Shown here: positions 13,572-22,400 of the stretch, piece by piece
How the letters are laid out: the number at the start of each line of letters is the position of its first letter
Numbering within the stretch: position 1 is the stretch's first letter
From: an uncultured Porphyromonadaceae bacterium
Lineage (GTDB): Bacteria > Bacteroidota > Bacteroidia > Bacteroidales > Muribaculaceae
NCBI GenBank assembly: GCA_947175225.1
Contig: CAMWLX010000008.1
Span: forward strand, 1 to 27,861
Direction: 5' to 3'
DNA length: 27,861 nucleotides
Position numbers and translations under genes: made by a program
The notes under the pieces: model-generated
What the model was told of the DNA's origin: nothing
The model's database searches: none
What the model saw: the letters and a program-made list of their open reading frames with translations, nothing else

Positions 13572-14816
13572 TTAGGCATCTTGTGCGGAGACTGAGAATG
13601 CAAATTTCTTCTTCATTATGAAGGTGATGATGGCGTATGCGATCAGGAGTATGAAGCTGATGAGGAATGCAAATGTGCCGCCTGCTGCCACGTGGAAGAT
13701 GTCGCGAAGTGCACCGATGAGGAACGGCGATACCACGATGGCAAGATAATTGGCTGTAAGCACGAACGAGAGAGCCATTGTAGCTTTCTTCTCATCGTTG
13801 ACACACTGGGCTGCCTTGTCATAGATCACAGGCTGTGAGATACCGTAGCCGAGACCAACGAGAGCTGCGCCAATGCACATTGTCACTGAATCTGCACAGA
13901 ATACGAACAATGCCTGTCCGACCAACATCATTACTGCTGCCCAGAAGAATGTGTTTCCCTTCAGCACCTTCATGAAGAACGGGAGGAAATAACCCGGAAG
14001 AAGGATAAAGAGGAAATAAATTGCAGTGATAGTGCCTGAAAGTGATGCGCTCCAATCTTTCTTCTCAATAAGGAACGGACAATAATATGAAATTGAGATT
14101 GATGCAAAAGTGATGAAGAAATATACTCCGATCAATGCCCAAATCCTACCCATGTAGAATCCACCAACAGTCTTTTCTGTTGAGACAGTCTTCGCGGGTG
14201 TTGATGCTGTAGCTTGGGTTGAGGAAGTGGTGGTGTTGCCTGCAGTGCTGGTGACTTTGCGAAGTCCAAACGAAAGCGCAAGCGGAATCAGACAGACGAG
14301 ATATACTGCGAAAGGAAGGTGCCAATTGCCGTGGCTCAACCATCCTACTACAAATGTAGCCACCACAAGAGCTGAATTTGAGATACCGCTCTGGATACCC
14401 ATCTGATTCATACGGTAGGTGCCTGAGAATGTATCGGCAATCAGACCGGTAGAGAATGGGATCAAAAGTCCGGCGGCGCATCCGAGAAGACAGCTTATGA
14501 CTATCAACGCTGCCATAGAAGGAGCAAACATATAGGCGACCGCACATGCAGTGAAGAGCACCAGACCTCCTACAATGATGGCTAACTTATGCCGGGTGAG
14601 CGATAACTTTCCCGACATCAATACGAAGGGTATGATCAGGAGGTTTGGGAGCGCCGTAAGAAGCTGCTTCTCAATTTGGGTGGTATGTGGGAATATTGTG
14701 CTGAGTGTTCCGAGCATTGGTGTCACAGCCAGGCCAGGAAGATTGACGATCAGCGAAATTGACATGATGGCGCAATATGTCATCAGTGTCATAGGTGTTT
14801 TACCGGTCTTAATCAT
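13572..14816 (-). CDS. Major facilitator superfamily transporter
   Basis: A 414-residue polytopic inner-membrane protein with about twelve hydrophobic segments in two halves. A hydrophilic Thr/Ser/Ala-rich loop at about residues 190-215 (TSTAGNTTTSSTQATAS) is the central cytoplasmic loop typical of the superfamily. A helix-2/3 loop motif (LMSGKLSLTRHKLAIIVGGL) is recognisable. The transport substrate cannot be read from sequence. It follows gadC by about 108 bp on the same strand and precedes the porin, so it belongs to the glutamate/GABA cluster by position. Candidate roles are export of GABA or an amine, or uptake of an amino acid, all unproven. The start at 14816 (MIKTGKTPMTLM) is accepted; Met9 is an alternative. 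Confidence 0.88.
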   Translation of the reverse strand: MIKTGKTPMTLMTYCAIMSISLIVNLPGLAVTPMLGTLSTIFPHTTQIEKQLLTALPNLLIIPFVLMSGKLSLTRHKLAIIVGGLVLFTACAVAYMFAPSMAALIVISCLLGCAAGLLIPFSTGLIADTFSGTYRMNQMGIQSGISNSALVVATFVVGWLSHGNWHLPFAVYLVCLIPLALSFGLRKVTSTAGNTTTSSTQATASTPAKTVSTEKTVGGFYMGRIWALIGVYFFITFASISISYYCPFLIEKKDWSASLSGTITAIYFLFILLPGYFLPFFMKVLKGNTFFWAAVMMLVGQALFVFCADSVTMCIGAALVGLGYGISQPVIYDKAAQCVNDEKKATMALSFVLTANYLAIVVSPFLIGALRDIFHVAAGGTFAFLISFILLIAYAIITFIMKKKFAFSVSAQDA

Positions 14817-14863
14817 GGCGATCTGAGATTTAAGGGGTTATAAGACTAATGATTTGGGAATGG

Positions 14864-14905
14864 CTTAAAGTCCTTAAGGTCTCTAAGGTCCTTAAGGACT
14901 TTAAG
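14864..14905. repeat. 16-bp inverted repeat between gadC and the MFS gene
   Basis: Perfect arms CTTAAAGTCCTTAAGG (14864-14879) and CCTTAAGGACTTTAAG (14890-14905) flank a 10-nt spacer that itself repeats the CTAAGGT word. The stretch is built from short units (CTTAAGG, TCTAAGGTC) and each arm contains the palindrome CCTTAAGG. It is followed by GTCTCTTTTT on the plus strand, but on the strand of the operon no T-run follows, so it is not a standard terminator there. Confidence 0.85.
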
Positions 14906-14924
14906 GTCTCTTTTTACCATAAAC

Positions 14925-16520
14925 TTACTTTTGAGCCTGCTGGTCGGATTTAGCGTATTCCACGAACTTGGCTGCGTCAGGATTGTCAGCGTTCTCTGAG
15001 GCAAATTCCTCAGCTGCCTGAAGTCTCTCTTGAACAGCCTGGGCTGAATTATCCCAGTGGAACGGAACGAATGATGTCCCCATAGCATCCCAAGATGGTT
15101 TCTTGAAGTGGAGGATGATAAACGGAAGAACTACAAACACTATTGTTCCAAGGATAAGGACGGTAAACCATACAGCGTTTGAACCCATCTGAATCTGTGC
15201 CGGCGGGAAGAAACTGAAGATAAATGCTATAGCGGATCCAAGGAAACCGACGCCTGCGATGAGCCACATCATTCCATTACCCTTCTTACCAAGACGGTAA
15301 GGACGCGGAGCATTCTTCATTGAATAGCGGAGCTTGATTGAAGATGCAAACATCAGCAAGTAAGCTATAAGATAAAGGATACATGTGAGCTGCGAAAGAA
15401 TCTGATAGAAGCTCTGAACTGAAGGCATGAGGACCATGATGAATGAAAGGACCGTAACAGCTATACCCTGAACGTAAAGGATATTCTTCTGCACGCCATT
15501 CTTGTTGGTCTTCTGGAAGAACTTAGGAAGATAACCAGCCTGTCCTACTGCGAATACACCTTTTGAAGGACCTGCCACCCAAGTCAATACACCTGCAAGG
15601 ACACCGAATGCAAGAGCTATCGCAATGATAGGAGCAAACCATTTCATATGAAGTGCACCAAAATAATTGTCGAAGCCTACAAGAAGACTCTGAACGAGGT
15701 TGATATCCTTAGCCGGGATGATCACGCCGAGTGAATATGTGCCGAGAATAAAGATAGCGACTGTAGCAAGGGCACCTATGATCACTGCTTTAGGATAGTT
15801 GACTGTCGGGTTCTTTATTTCCCTTACGTGGATACCACTCATCTCCATACCTGCATAGAAGAGGAATATCGACACTGCGAGAATGATATTGTTGAAGTTG
15901 GAAAAATCAGGGATGAAGCTTCCGTGCCAATCCATCTGTGATTTGCCACCTGTAGCAAGATATACGATAGCACATACCACGAGGATGACAACCGGGATAA
16001 TCGTACCAACGATACCACCGATCTTCGATACCTTTCCTACCCATCCCATGCCTTTAAGCGAGATAAAGGTTGCGATCCAGTAGATTGCTAACACTACAGC
16101 GATTGTATACCATTTGTTGGCTGCAAGGTGTGCATCATAGACATGGTCCATGCCAATGAAGGCGAGCGACACAGCACCGAATGTCAATACAGTTGGGAAC
16201 CAGATAGTACTCTCGATCCACTGTAGCCAAATGCCGAGGAATCCTACCTTATCACCGTATGCTTCGCCTACCCAGCGGAACATACCACCCTGCTGATAAG
16301 GGAACATGGCGGCGAGCTCAGCGGCTACGAGAGATACAGGAATCAGGAAGACTATCGCTGCAAATATATAGTAGAAAGCGGAGCTTACGCCATACTCAGC
16401 CTCCGCCGGGAGACCACGAAGCGATACCACCGCGACGATGTTCATTATGATAAGGGTGAAAACCCCCATCTTGGCGGCCTGTTTCACGGTCGCTGTCTTT
16501 TGTCCGGTTGAAGTAGCCAT
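14925..16520 (-). CDS. gadC: Glutamate:GABA antiporter (APC family)
   Basis: A 531-residue inner-membrane protein of the amino acid-polyamine-organocation superfamily. It starts MATSTGQKTATVKQAAKMGV, then about twelve helices. Family features include VSLVAAELAAMFPYQQGGMFRWVGEAYG after helix 2 and the EQG-like QQGG turn. The hydrophilic C-terminal tail of about 55 residues (from SWDAMGTSFVPFHWD) is long enough to act like the C-plug that gates E. coli GadC at neutral pH. The transporter imports glutamate in exchange for GABA, so each cycle with GadB removes a cytoplasmic proton. Its position after gadB and glsA supports the substrate call over other APC antiporters. It begins 115 bp after the glsA stop, separated by a repeat-bearing spacer. 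The start at 16520 is the only sensible one. Confidence 0.9.
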   Translation of the reverse strand: MATSTGQKTATVKQAAKMGVFTLIIMNIVAVVSLRGLPAEAEYGVSSAFYYIFAAIVFLIPVSLVAAELAAMFPYQQGGMFRWVGEAYGDKVGFLGIWLQWIESTIWFPTVLTFGAVSLAFIGMDHVYDAHLAANKWYTIAVVLAIYWIATFISLKGMGWVGKVSKIGGIVGTIIPVVILVVCAIVYLATGGKSQMDWHGSFIPDFSNFNNIILAVSIFLFYAGMEMSGIHVREIKNPTVNYPKAVIIGALATVAIFILGTYSLGVIIPAKDINLVQSLLVGFDNYFGALHMKWFAPIIAIALAFGVLAGVLTWVAGPSKGVFAVGQAGYLPKFFQKTNKNGVQKNILYVQGIAVTVLSFIMVLMPSVQSFYQILSQLTCILYLIAYLLMFASSIKLRYSMKNAPRPYRLGKKGNGMMWLIAGVGFLGSAIAFIFSFFPPAQIQMGSNAVWFTVLILGTIVFVVLPFIILHFKKPSWDAMGTSFVPFHWDNSAQAVQERLQAAEEFASENADNPDAAKFVEYAKSDQQAQK

Positions 16521-16568
16521 AATAATGAGGTTTTAATAATTAGTGAAATCTGATTTTAATAATCTCAG

Positions 16569-16631
16569 GATTTAGCTTGATTAATCATGATTTAGCATGA
16601 TTCATCTTGATTTAGCTTGATTAATCATGAT
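16569..16631. repeat. Direct repeats (23 nt, period 40) between glsA and gadC
   Basis: A 23-nt word beginning GATTTAGCTTGATTAATCA and ending TGAT is present at 16569-16591 and 16609-16631, exactly 40 bp apart. The 17-nt spacer repeats its parts in shortened form (TTAGCATGATTCATCTT). Within the word, TGATTAATCA and ATCATGAT are palindromes. No terminator-like T-run is present. Confidence 0.85.
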
Positions 16632-16634
16632 GGT

Positions 16635-17600
16635 TTAATCAACGATGGTGACTTTGTCGCCGGTGAATATGCCGAGTCCTAATTTCTGCATGAAATATTT
16701 TATTGCAGACTGAGCCTTTACTGAGTTGCCAGCATCATCGAGTGGAGGAGCAAAAGATGAGATGCCAAACAGTCCGGGCATTACGCCCATCACTCCACCT
16801 CCTACACCGGTCTTTGCCGGGATGCCGGAAGTGTATAGCCAGTCGCCGGTGTGCTGATAGAAACCGACACTTGCGATCATCGTAGTGATCTTCGGTGAGA
16901 TTTCCGGATCATATACCTGCTTCTTGGTCACAGGGTTCAATCCTCCGTTGGCGATTGTAGCTCCCATAATTGCCAATTGCGAAGAAGTGATGCCGAGAGA
17001 ACACTGGCGCGTATATAAATCAAGGCTCATGTCTACATCGTCATAAATACGGTTGTAGTTTTTCAATAGCCAAGAAATAGCACGGTTGTTGAAATTGGTG
17101 GCAGTCTCGCTTTCGTAAAGTTCGTCGATAAGTTCGGGAGCTGAGCCGCAAAGAGCTGTGATATTTTCAGTGATGGCTTTCCATTTGTCTTCCGAATCAC
17201 CCTGAGGAGCTACCATAGAGCAAGCCGAAATAGCACCGGCATTGACAAGAGGAGTGGAAGGATGATCATTTTCCAATAGAATAGCATAGATTGAATTAAA
17301 CGGAAGCCCCGTGGCATCTGCACCAATCTGCTTCAATACCCCTGCCGGAGTGTGTTGGATCATTGCAAGGATCGCAGTCGGAACTTTTGACACAGATTCG
17401 ATGCCGAACTTATATTCCGTATCGCCGAAATTGTAGCAAGTGCCGTCAGTAAGAGTTACGCTTACGCCGAAGAGATCCGGATTGATATTGGCAAGATATG
17501 GGATATAATGGGCATTCAGACCTCCCTTGATATCCTTTGATGCCTCATAAGCCTCCTGAGCAGCCTGCTTAATCTGCGATTTAGTAATTGTCTTTTCCAT
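16635..17600 (-). CDS. glsA: Glutaminase A
   Basis: A 321-residue cytoplasmic serine-dependent glutaminase that hydrolyses glutamine to glutamate and ammonia. The catalytic S-x-x-K motif is at 69-72 in FGIESVSKVPTAI (Ser69, Lys72). Other conserved pieces are NPDLFGVSVTLTDG near the start, STPLVNAGAISACS, NNRAISWLLKNY, YTRQCSLGITSSQLAIMGAT and GIPAKTGVGGGVMGVMPG. The length fits the family (about 300-330). It lies between gadB and gadC on the same strand. In other bacteria released ammonia itself buffers acid and the glutamate feeds GadB, which makes this a glutamine-dependent acid-resistance gene. Spacing to gadB is 113 bp with a large hairpin in the gap, so relative expression could be tuned at the RNA level. 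Confidence 0.95.
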   Translation of the reverse strand: MEKTITKSQIKQAAQEAYEASKDIKGGLNAHYIPYLANINPDLFGVSVTLTDGTCYNFGDTEYKFGIESVSKVPTAILAMIQHTPAGVLKQIGADATGLPFNSIYAILLENDHPSTPLVNAGAISACSMVAPQGDSEDKWKAITENITALCGSAPELIDELYESETATNFNNRAISWLLKNYNRIYDDVDMSLDLYTRQCSLGITSSQLAIMGATIANGGLNPVTKKQVYDPEISPKITTMIASVGFYQHTGDWLYTSGIPAKTGVGGGVMGVMPGLFGISSFAPPLDDAGNSVKAQSAIKYFMQKLGLGIFTGDKVTIVD

Positions 17601-17643
17601 AGTATCTTAGCCTTAAATTTATGAAGTTTAGGGTGTTTATGAA

Positions 17644-17696
17644 GTTTAAGGGTTTAGGTGTCCAGGATGATCATAAAAACACCTAAACCCTTAAAC
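17644..17696. repeat. 18-bp inverted repeat between gadB and glsA
   Basis: Perfect arms GTTTAAGGGTTTAGGTGT (17644-17661) and ACACCTAAACCCTTAAAC (17679-17696) enclose a 17-nt loop that contains the palindrome ATGATCAT. A direct repeat of the word TTTATGAAGTTTA lies just beside it at 17619-17631 and 17637-17648 (slightly shortened). The transcript of this spacer would fold into a very stable hairpin without a following T-run. Confidence 0.9.
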
Positions 17697-17713
17697 GGTA
17701 TAAACTTTCTAAA

Positions 17714-19141
17714 CTATTTGCCGGTATGATTAAACATAGTGGTCTTCAGCGGAATATTCTTCTCCATCGCTATGCGCGTTGTAGTAGGATATTCAAGCTG
17801 GTTAAGCTCATTGACTGCAAACTGGATGTCTGACAGAAGCTGGTCGGCCATATCGCGGCTGAATCCCTGCTTGCAGAGCACACGCATCACTACCATATCC
17901 TCGATATTCTTTGGCATTGCATATGCAGGCACCATCCAACCCTTCTGAGCAAGTTTATCCTGCAGGTCGTAGAGAGTCCACTTTGCACTTGCCTGGAATT
18001 CAGGCTTCATGCGCCATACGAAGATCGGGTTAGGAAGTTCCTCATCAGCATAAGGCATAAACGGCTCCATTGCGGCTACCTGCTCTTTGAGGTAACGGGC
18101 TACCATCAATGAGTTGAACTGGATGTTCTTATATCCTTCAAATCCCAAGCGGATGAATTGATAATACTGTCCAAGGATCTGTGCAGCAGGACGTGAATAG
18201 TTAAGACCAACTTGAGTTACTTCTGCACCAAGATAGTCTACCGTGAATGCCATGTCGTCTGGCAGATACTTCTTGTCTTTCCATACTACCCAGCCAAGAC
18301 CCGGATATACAAGACCAAACTTGTGGCCTGATGTGCTGATACTCAATACCCATTTCAGGCGGAAATCCCATTTCTTTTCAGGGAATAGGAACGGAAGGAT
18401 AAAGCCACCGGAGGCAGCGTCAATGTGGATACATACCTCATTGCCGGTCTCAGCATTGAATTTGTCGAGGGCTGCATCAAGAGCCTCAACGTCATCATTA
18501 AGTCCGGTCCAAGTGACACCCTGGATAGGAACTACGCAGATCGTATTCTCATCGCAAAGCTTGATGGCAGCGTCTACGTCGAGAGTAGGATGTTCAGTTG
18601 TCAATGGGACAAGACGCATCTCAACGTCCCAGAAGTTACAGAATTTTTCCCATACTACCTGATAACCTGTCGACATCACAAGGTTTGGCTTATCGTAAGG
18701 TTTCCCTGCTTTCTTGCGGCGATCTTTCCATCTCTTGAGGGCTGCCAAAGCACCAAGCATACAAGCCTCAGATGATCCAATAGCAAGCGCACCTGCTTTC
18801 CACTTGTTGGTCTCCGGAGTGTTCCAAAGATTAGCCACAATGTTGATACACTTCTGGCACATCACAGCTACACGCGGATATTCTGTCTCGTCAATATAGT
18901 TGATGTTGATTGCCTCATTCATTAGCTTTGTAGCATAGTCATCCATGTAGGTAGTCACGAATGTGGCAAGGTTTAGTCGAGGTTGGGTCTGGGCAAATGT
19001 CTCGTCCTTCACCATCTCATAAGCTACTTCAGGGATTGTAGGTCCGTCAGGGATTTTCTCTACAGGAGCCTGTTTAAGCATTGCATCTGTGCCAAAAGCC
19101 TCGCTCTTAGCGTCGCCGAAGCGATAATTAGCATCGTTCAT
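17714..19141 (-). CDS. gadB: Glutamate decarboxylase (PLP-dependent)
   Basis: A 475-residue cytoplasmic enzyme that converts glutamate to GABA and CO2, consuming one proton. The pyridoxal phosphate lysine is Lys274 in SISTSGHKFGLVYPG. The cofactor-holding HIDAASGGF motif is at about 239-247 (Asp241), and IGSSEACMLGALAALKRWK at 121-139 provides phosphate contacts. The length is close to E. coli GadB (466). The C-terminus FNHTGK has His472 near the end, recalling the terminal His that closes the active site of E. coli GadB at neutral pH. It is the first gene of the gadB-glsA-gadC-MFS-porin series. No exact TAnnTTTG promoter was found in the 265 bp upstream, so it may depend on a different sigma factor or an activator, perhaps acid-responsive. 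Confidence 0.95.
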   Translation of the reverse strand: MNDANYRFGDAKSEAFGTDAMLKQAPVEKIPDGPTIPEVAYEMVKDETFAQTQPRLNLATFVTTYMDDYATKLMNEAININYIDETEYPRVAVMCQKCINIVANLWNTPETNKWKAGALAIGSSEACMLGALAALKRWKDRRKKAGKPYDKPNLVMSTGYQVVWEKFCNFWDVEMRLVPLTTEHPTLDVDAAIKLCDENTICVVPIQGVTWTGLNDDVEALDAALDKFNAETGNEVCIHIDAASGGFILPFLFPEKKWDFRLKWVLSISTSGHKFGLVYPGLGWVVWKDKKYLPDDMAFTVDYLGAEVTQVGLNYSRPAAQILGQYYQFIRLGFEGYKNIQFNSLMVARYLKEQVAAMEPFMPYADEELPNPIFVWRMKPEFQASAKWTLYDLQDKLAQKGWMVPAYAMPKNIEDMVVMRVLCKQGFSRDMADQLLSDIQFAVNELNQLEYPTTTRIAMEKNIPLKTTMFNHTGK

Positions 19142-19352
19142 AGTAATTAAGATTTTGATAATAAAACAATAGATAAAAACTCTCTATATATTAAACGCTC
19201 CCGTACGCATGCATCAGAGATCCTATTGCTACGATGGCTTCGGCATGAATAAAAGAGGACAATACTCTTTGGTTTTATATCGCTATAACACTATGACCGC
19301 CCGATAGTTTGTAAAATAATATTAATTTTGGCGTAAATTGAATAATTTAACA

Positions 19353-19384
19353 CTTGCGGATTTCGATTGTGTTTTGTAATTTTG
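19353..19384 (+). promoter_or_regulatory. Promoter of the AsmA-like gene
   Basis: CTTG (19353-19356) stands 20 nt before TAATTTTG (19377-19384), an exact TAnnTTTG. This matches the Bacteroidetes housekeeping promoter in both boxes and spacing. It predicts a transcript start near 19390 and a leader of only about 16 nt. Confidence 0.65.
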
Positions 19385-19406
19385 TAAAATATTGTAAATA
19401 TAAGCC

Positions 19407-22400
19407 ATGGACGAGAGTGATAGCAGGAGTAAGAAAGGTAATCTTTTCGTGAAGATATTAAAGGCATGCGGCTGGACACTGTTGTCGGTCGTGGTGCTTG
19501 GGGGTGTATTGCTCTTTTGTGCCGTCAAATTTATTGATTCTGACCGTCTCGCCCCGATAATCGAGAAGATAGCCAATGATTATGTCGACGGCCATGTGAA
19601 ATTGGGGAAGATAAAACTTGGATTTCATCCTCATTTTCCGATACTTGGAGTTGAGATAGAGAATCTTTACGTAATATCCCATGCATTTGACTCCCTGACC
19701 ATAGAGCAAAAAGGATTGATGCCTAATTATGCCGACTCCTTGCTGAAACTCGACTATATGTCAGGCTCGTTGGATATCAAGCGGCTTATTGTAGATAATG
19801 AATTGTCTATGCACAATGTAGTCTTGCGGGGATTGGGTGTGAATCTTGTAATTGCACATGATGGAAAAGCCAACTACGACATATTAGCACTCCCAACCGA
19901 CACGACAAAGTCTTCTAAAAAGAAGATACCCGGATTCCGCATTGATCGTTTTGCCATTGAGCAGCCCAAGGAAATCAGATTCTATAATGCCGCTGATTCT
20001 ACATCCGCTTCTGTTCTTTTGCTGACGGATGCTGCAGTCGATGGTGACGAACAGCCGACATATCGATTGAAAATCAACGGCAATGTCTCCTCTACCAAAG
20101 CTACTTTGATTACTAACCTTGATCAGATAAATTTTGGAGTCAACGGTAAGGTTTATTGGGATCCTTCAAAGCCGGGTATTGTAGCGATGGATGCGATGGA
20201 ATTGCGAGGAGCATTTATAAAAGCTGTCGTTTCGGGAGAGATCGACTTGACAAAGAGTCCCATTGCAAGGAAAGCAAACTTAGTTTTGGAGCCGGTAGCA
20301 ATTACCGACATTCTCACTCTATTGCCTGATTCAATCTGTCAGGAACACCGTCTTTACGCACCTTATTTCGCTACCGATGCCACAATATCAGGACGATTTG
20401 AACTCCTCGAGCCGATGAATCTTGCCACCGACACGCTGCCCACAGCAAAAATCAACGTGTCTGTCCCTTTGGCGACATTAGATTATGGGCAAGCGCACTT
20501 GAAAGATTTGGCATTGGATATGACAATTAATACTGTGACTAATCAGCCCGATCTGACCACTATAGAGCTACAGCGAGCTACGGTAGCCGGTCCGGGCACT
20601 CAGCTTGAAGTGTCTGCACTTGTGGCCACTCCTATGTCCGACCCTTCATTCGATGCCAAAGTTGAAGGAAATGTTGATTTACGCGACCTTCCTCCTATCG
20701 TGTTGGAAAAAGTATCCGGTTATCTTGCCGCAGTCATTTCGGCTGACTTGAAGGCTAAAGGAAGAATTTCAATGTTCACCCCGCAACATATGCATCGCCT
20801 TGTGGCAGACGGATCGATAATTGCCAAGGATGTCTATTTCTTGTCGGCAGATACAAGCAAGATGGTAGAGATTGGTCAGGCAAAGATCGACTTTGATTCA
20901 AACCGCATAGTCAATAATATGCCACTGTTGAAGACCAAAATTGCTGTGGACACGGCTACCATCCTTGTAAGTGGAGTTGACTTGGCATTAGGTGCCATCA
21001 ATTTGGAGGCCGGGATGGATGCTTCCGGGCGTAATAAGGGCGACACGACTTTAATGGTGCCGGTATTGGGCAATTTGAAGGTAGGTCGATTCAATATCAC
21101 TTCCATTACTGACAGTGCGGGCGCACGCATACAAGACATTGCAGGCAAAGTCAGCTTGAAAGAGATAAAAGGAAGTGGAAAGCTACCTGAGATATTGGCT
21201 GATCTTAATATCGGGGATGTCTCAGCAGGTTCACTTTCAGATCGAGTGCTTTTGCATGATACAAAGGTGAAAGCCTCGCTATTAAAAGGAAAGCTGCCGA
21301 GTCAGACAAATCATACAAGTCGGACAAGTCGGACTAAGCATACGGAGTTTTCTTATATTGCGCCTAAAGATGTCTATAAATATGTCATCTACAAGAGGAC
21401 CCATCGGAAAAAGACCAAAAGGGTCTATGGCGATGTCGGTGCCGGAGATGAGGAAGTATTGGTATGGAATCTGACTCCTCAATTCCGTAGATTCCTCAAT
21501 GAGTGGAAACTGGAAGGATCTGTCAATTCAAACAATGCACGCCTCCTCACCCCGCTTTTCCCTCTTCAGACAAGGATATCGACAGTGGCTCTGACTTTCA
21601 ATAATGACACCGTCAATATCTCAAATATCTCAGTGGATGCAGGACGTTCAGACATCGTAATGTCCGGGCGCATCTCCAATGTCAGTCGCGCCCTTACGGC
21701 TGGAGTTCATAACGATCTTAAAGGAAATTTCTCATTGCTGAGCGACACTATCGACATCAATGAGATAGCCGCTTCTATATTTACCGGAGCATCCTACGTT
21801 TCAGACAGGAAGCAAGGTAAAATTAAAGAATTGAAAGCTGAAGATGATGCCTCGTTGCAGTCGAAGCTCAATGCATTGTCGAAGAAAGGCCCGGGAAGAT
21901 CCTCTCCCGTCCTTATCCCTGTCAATATCGATGCCAATCTCCGGCTTAACGCAAATCACTTGCTATATAGCGATGTTGATTTGCTCAATATGGGAGGAGA
22001 TTTTCTCATCTACGATGGCGGCATAAGCATCCATGATATGAAGACGAATTCCGATGTAGGCAACCTGTCGCTTTCAGCCCTTTATTCGGCTCCAAAGGCA
22101 ACTGAGATGCATTTCGGATTCGGATTGGATGTCAAGGATTTCAATATCGCAAAGTTTGTCAAGCTCGTGCCGGCAATAGATTCCATTACCCCCTTGATGC
22201 ATGACTTTTCCGGCTATATAGGCGCGGATATCGCCGCAACTTGCCGCATTGATTCCGGAATGAATATCTCGCTTCCTTCTTTGAATGCAGCCATAAAGAT
22301 CACGGGCGACAATCTTGCTTTCATTGACCCGGAAAAATACCGCACTTTAGGCAAATGGCTCGGATTCAAGAATAAGGCAGACAACACTATCCATAGCTTG

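Noticed and set aside
16569..16631. CRISPR-like look of a 23-nt repeat with a 17-nt spacer
   Set aside because: Only two copies, the spacer is a degenerate form of the repeat itself, and no cas genes are present.
18243..18775. Two plus-strand frames (139 and 116 aa) opposite gadB
   Set aside because: Both sit inside the gadB reading frame, whose catalytic motifs are intact.
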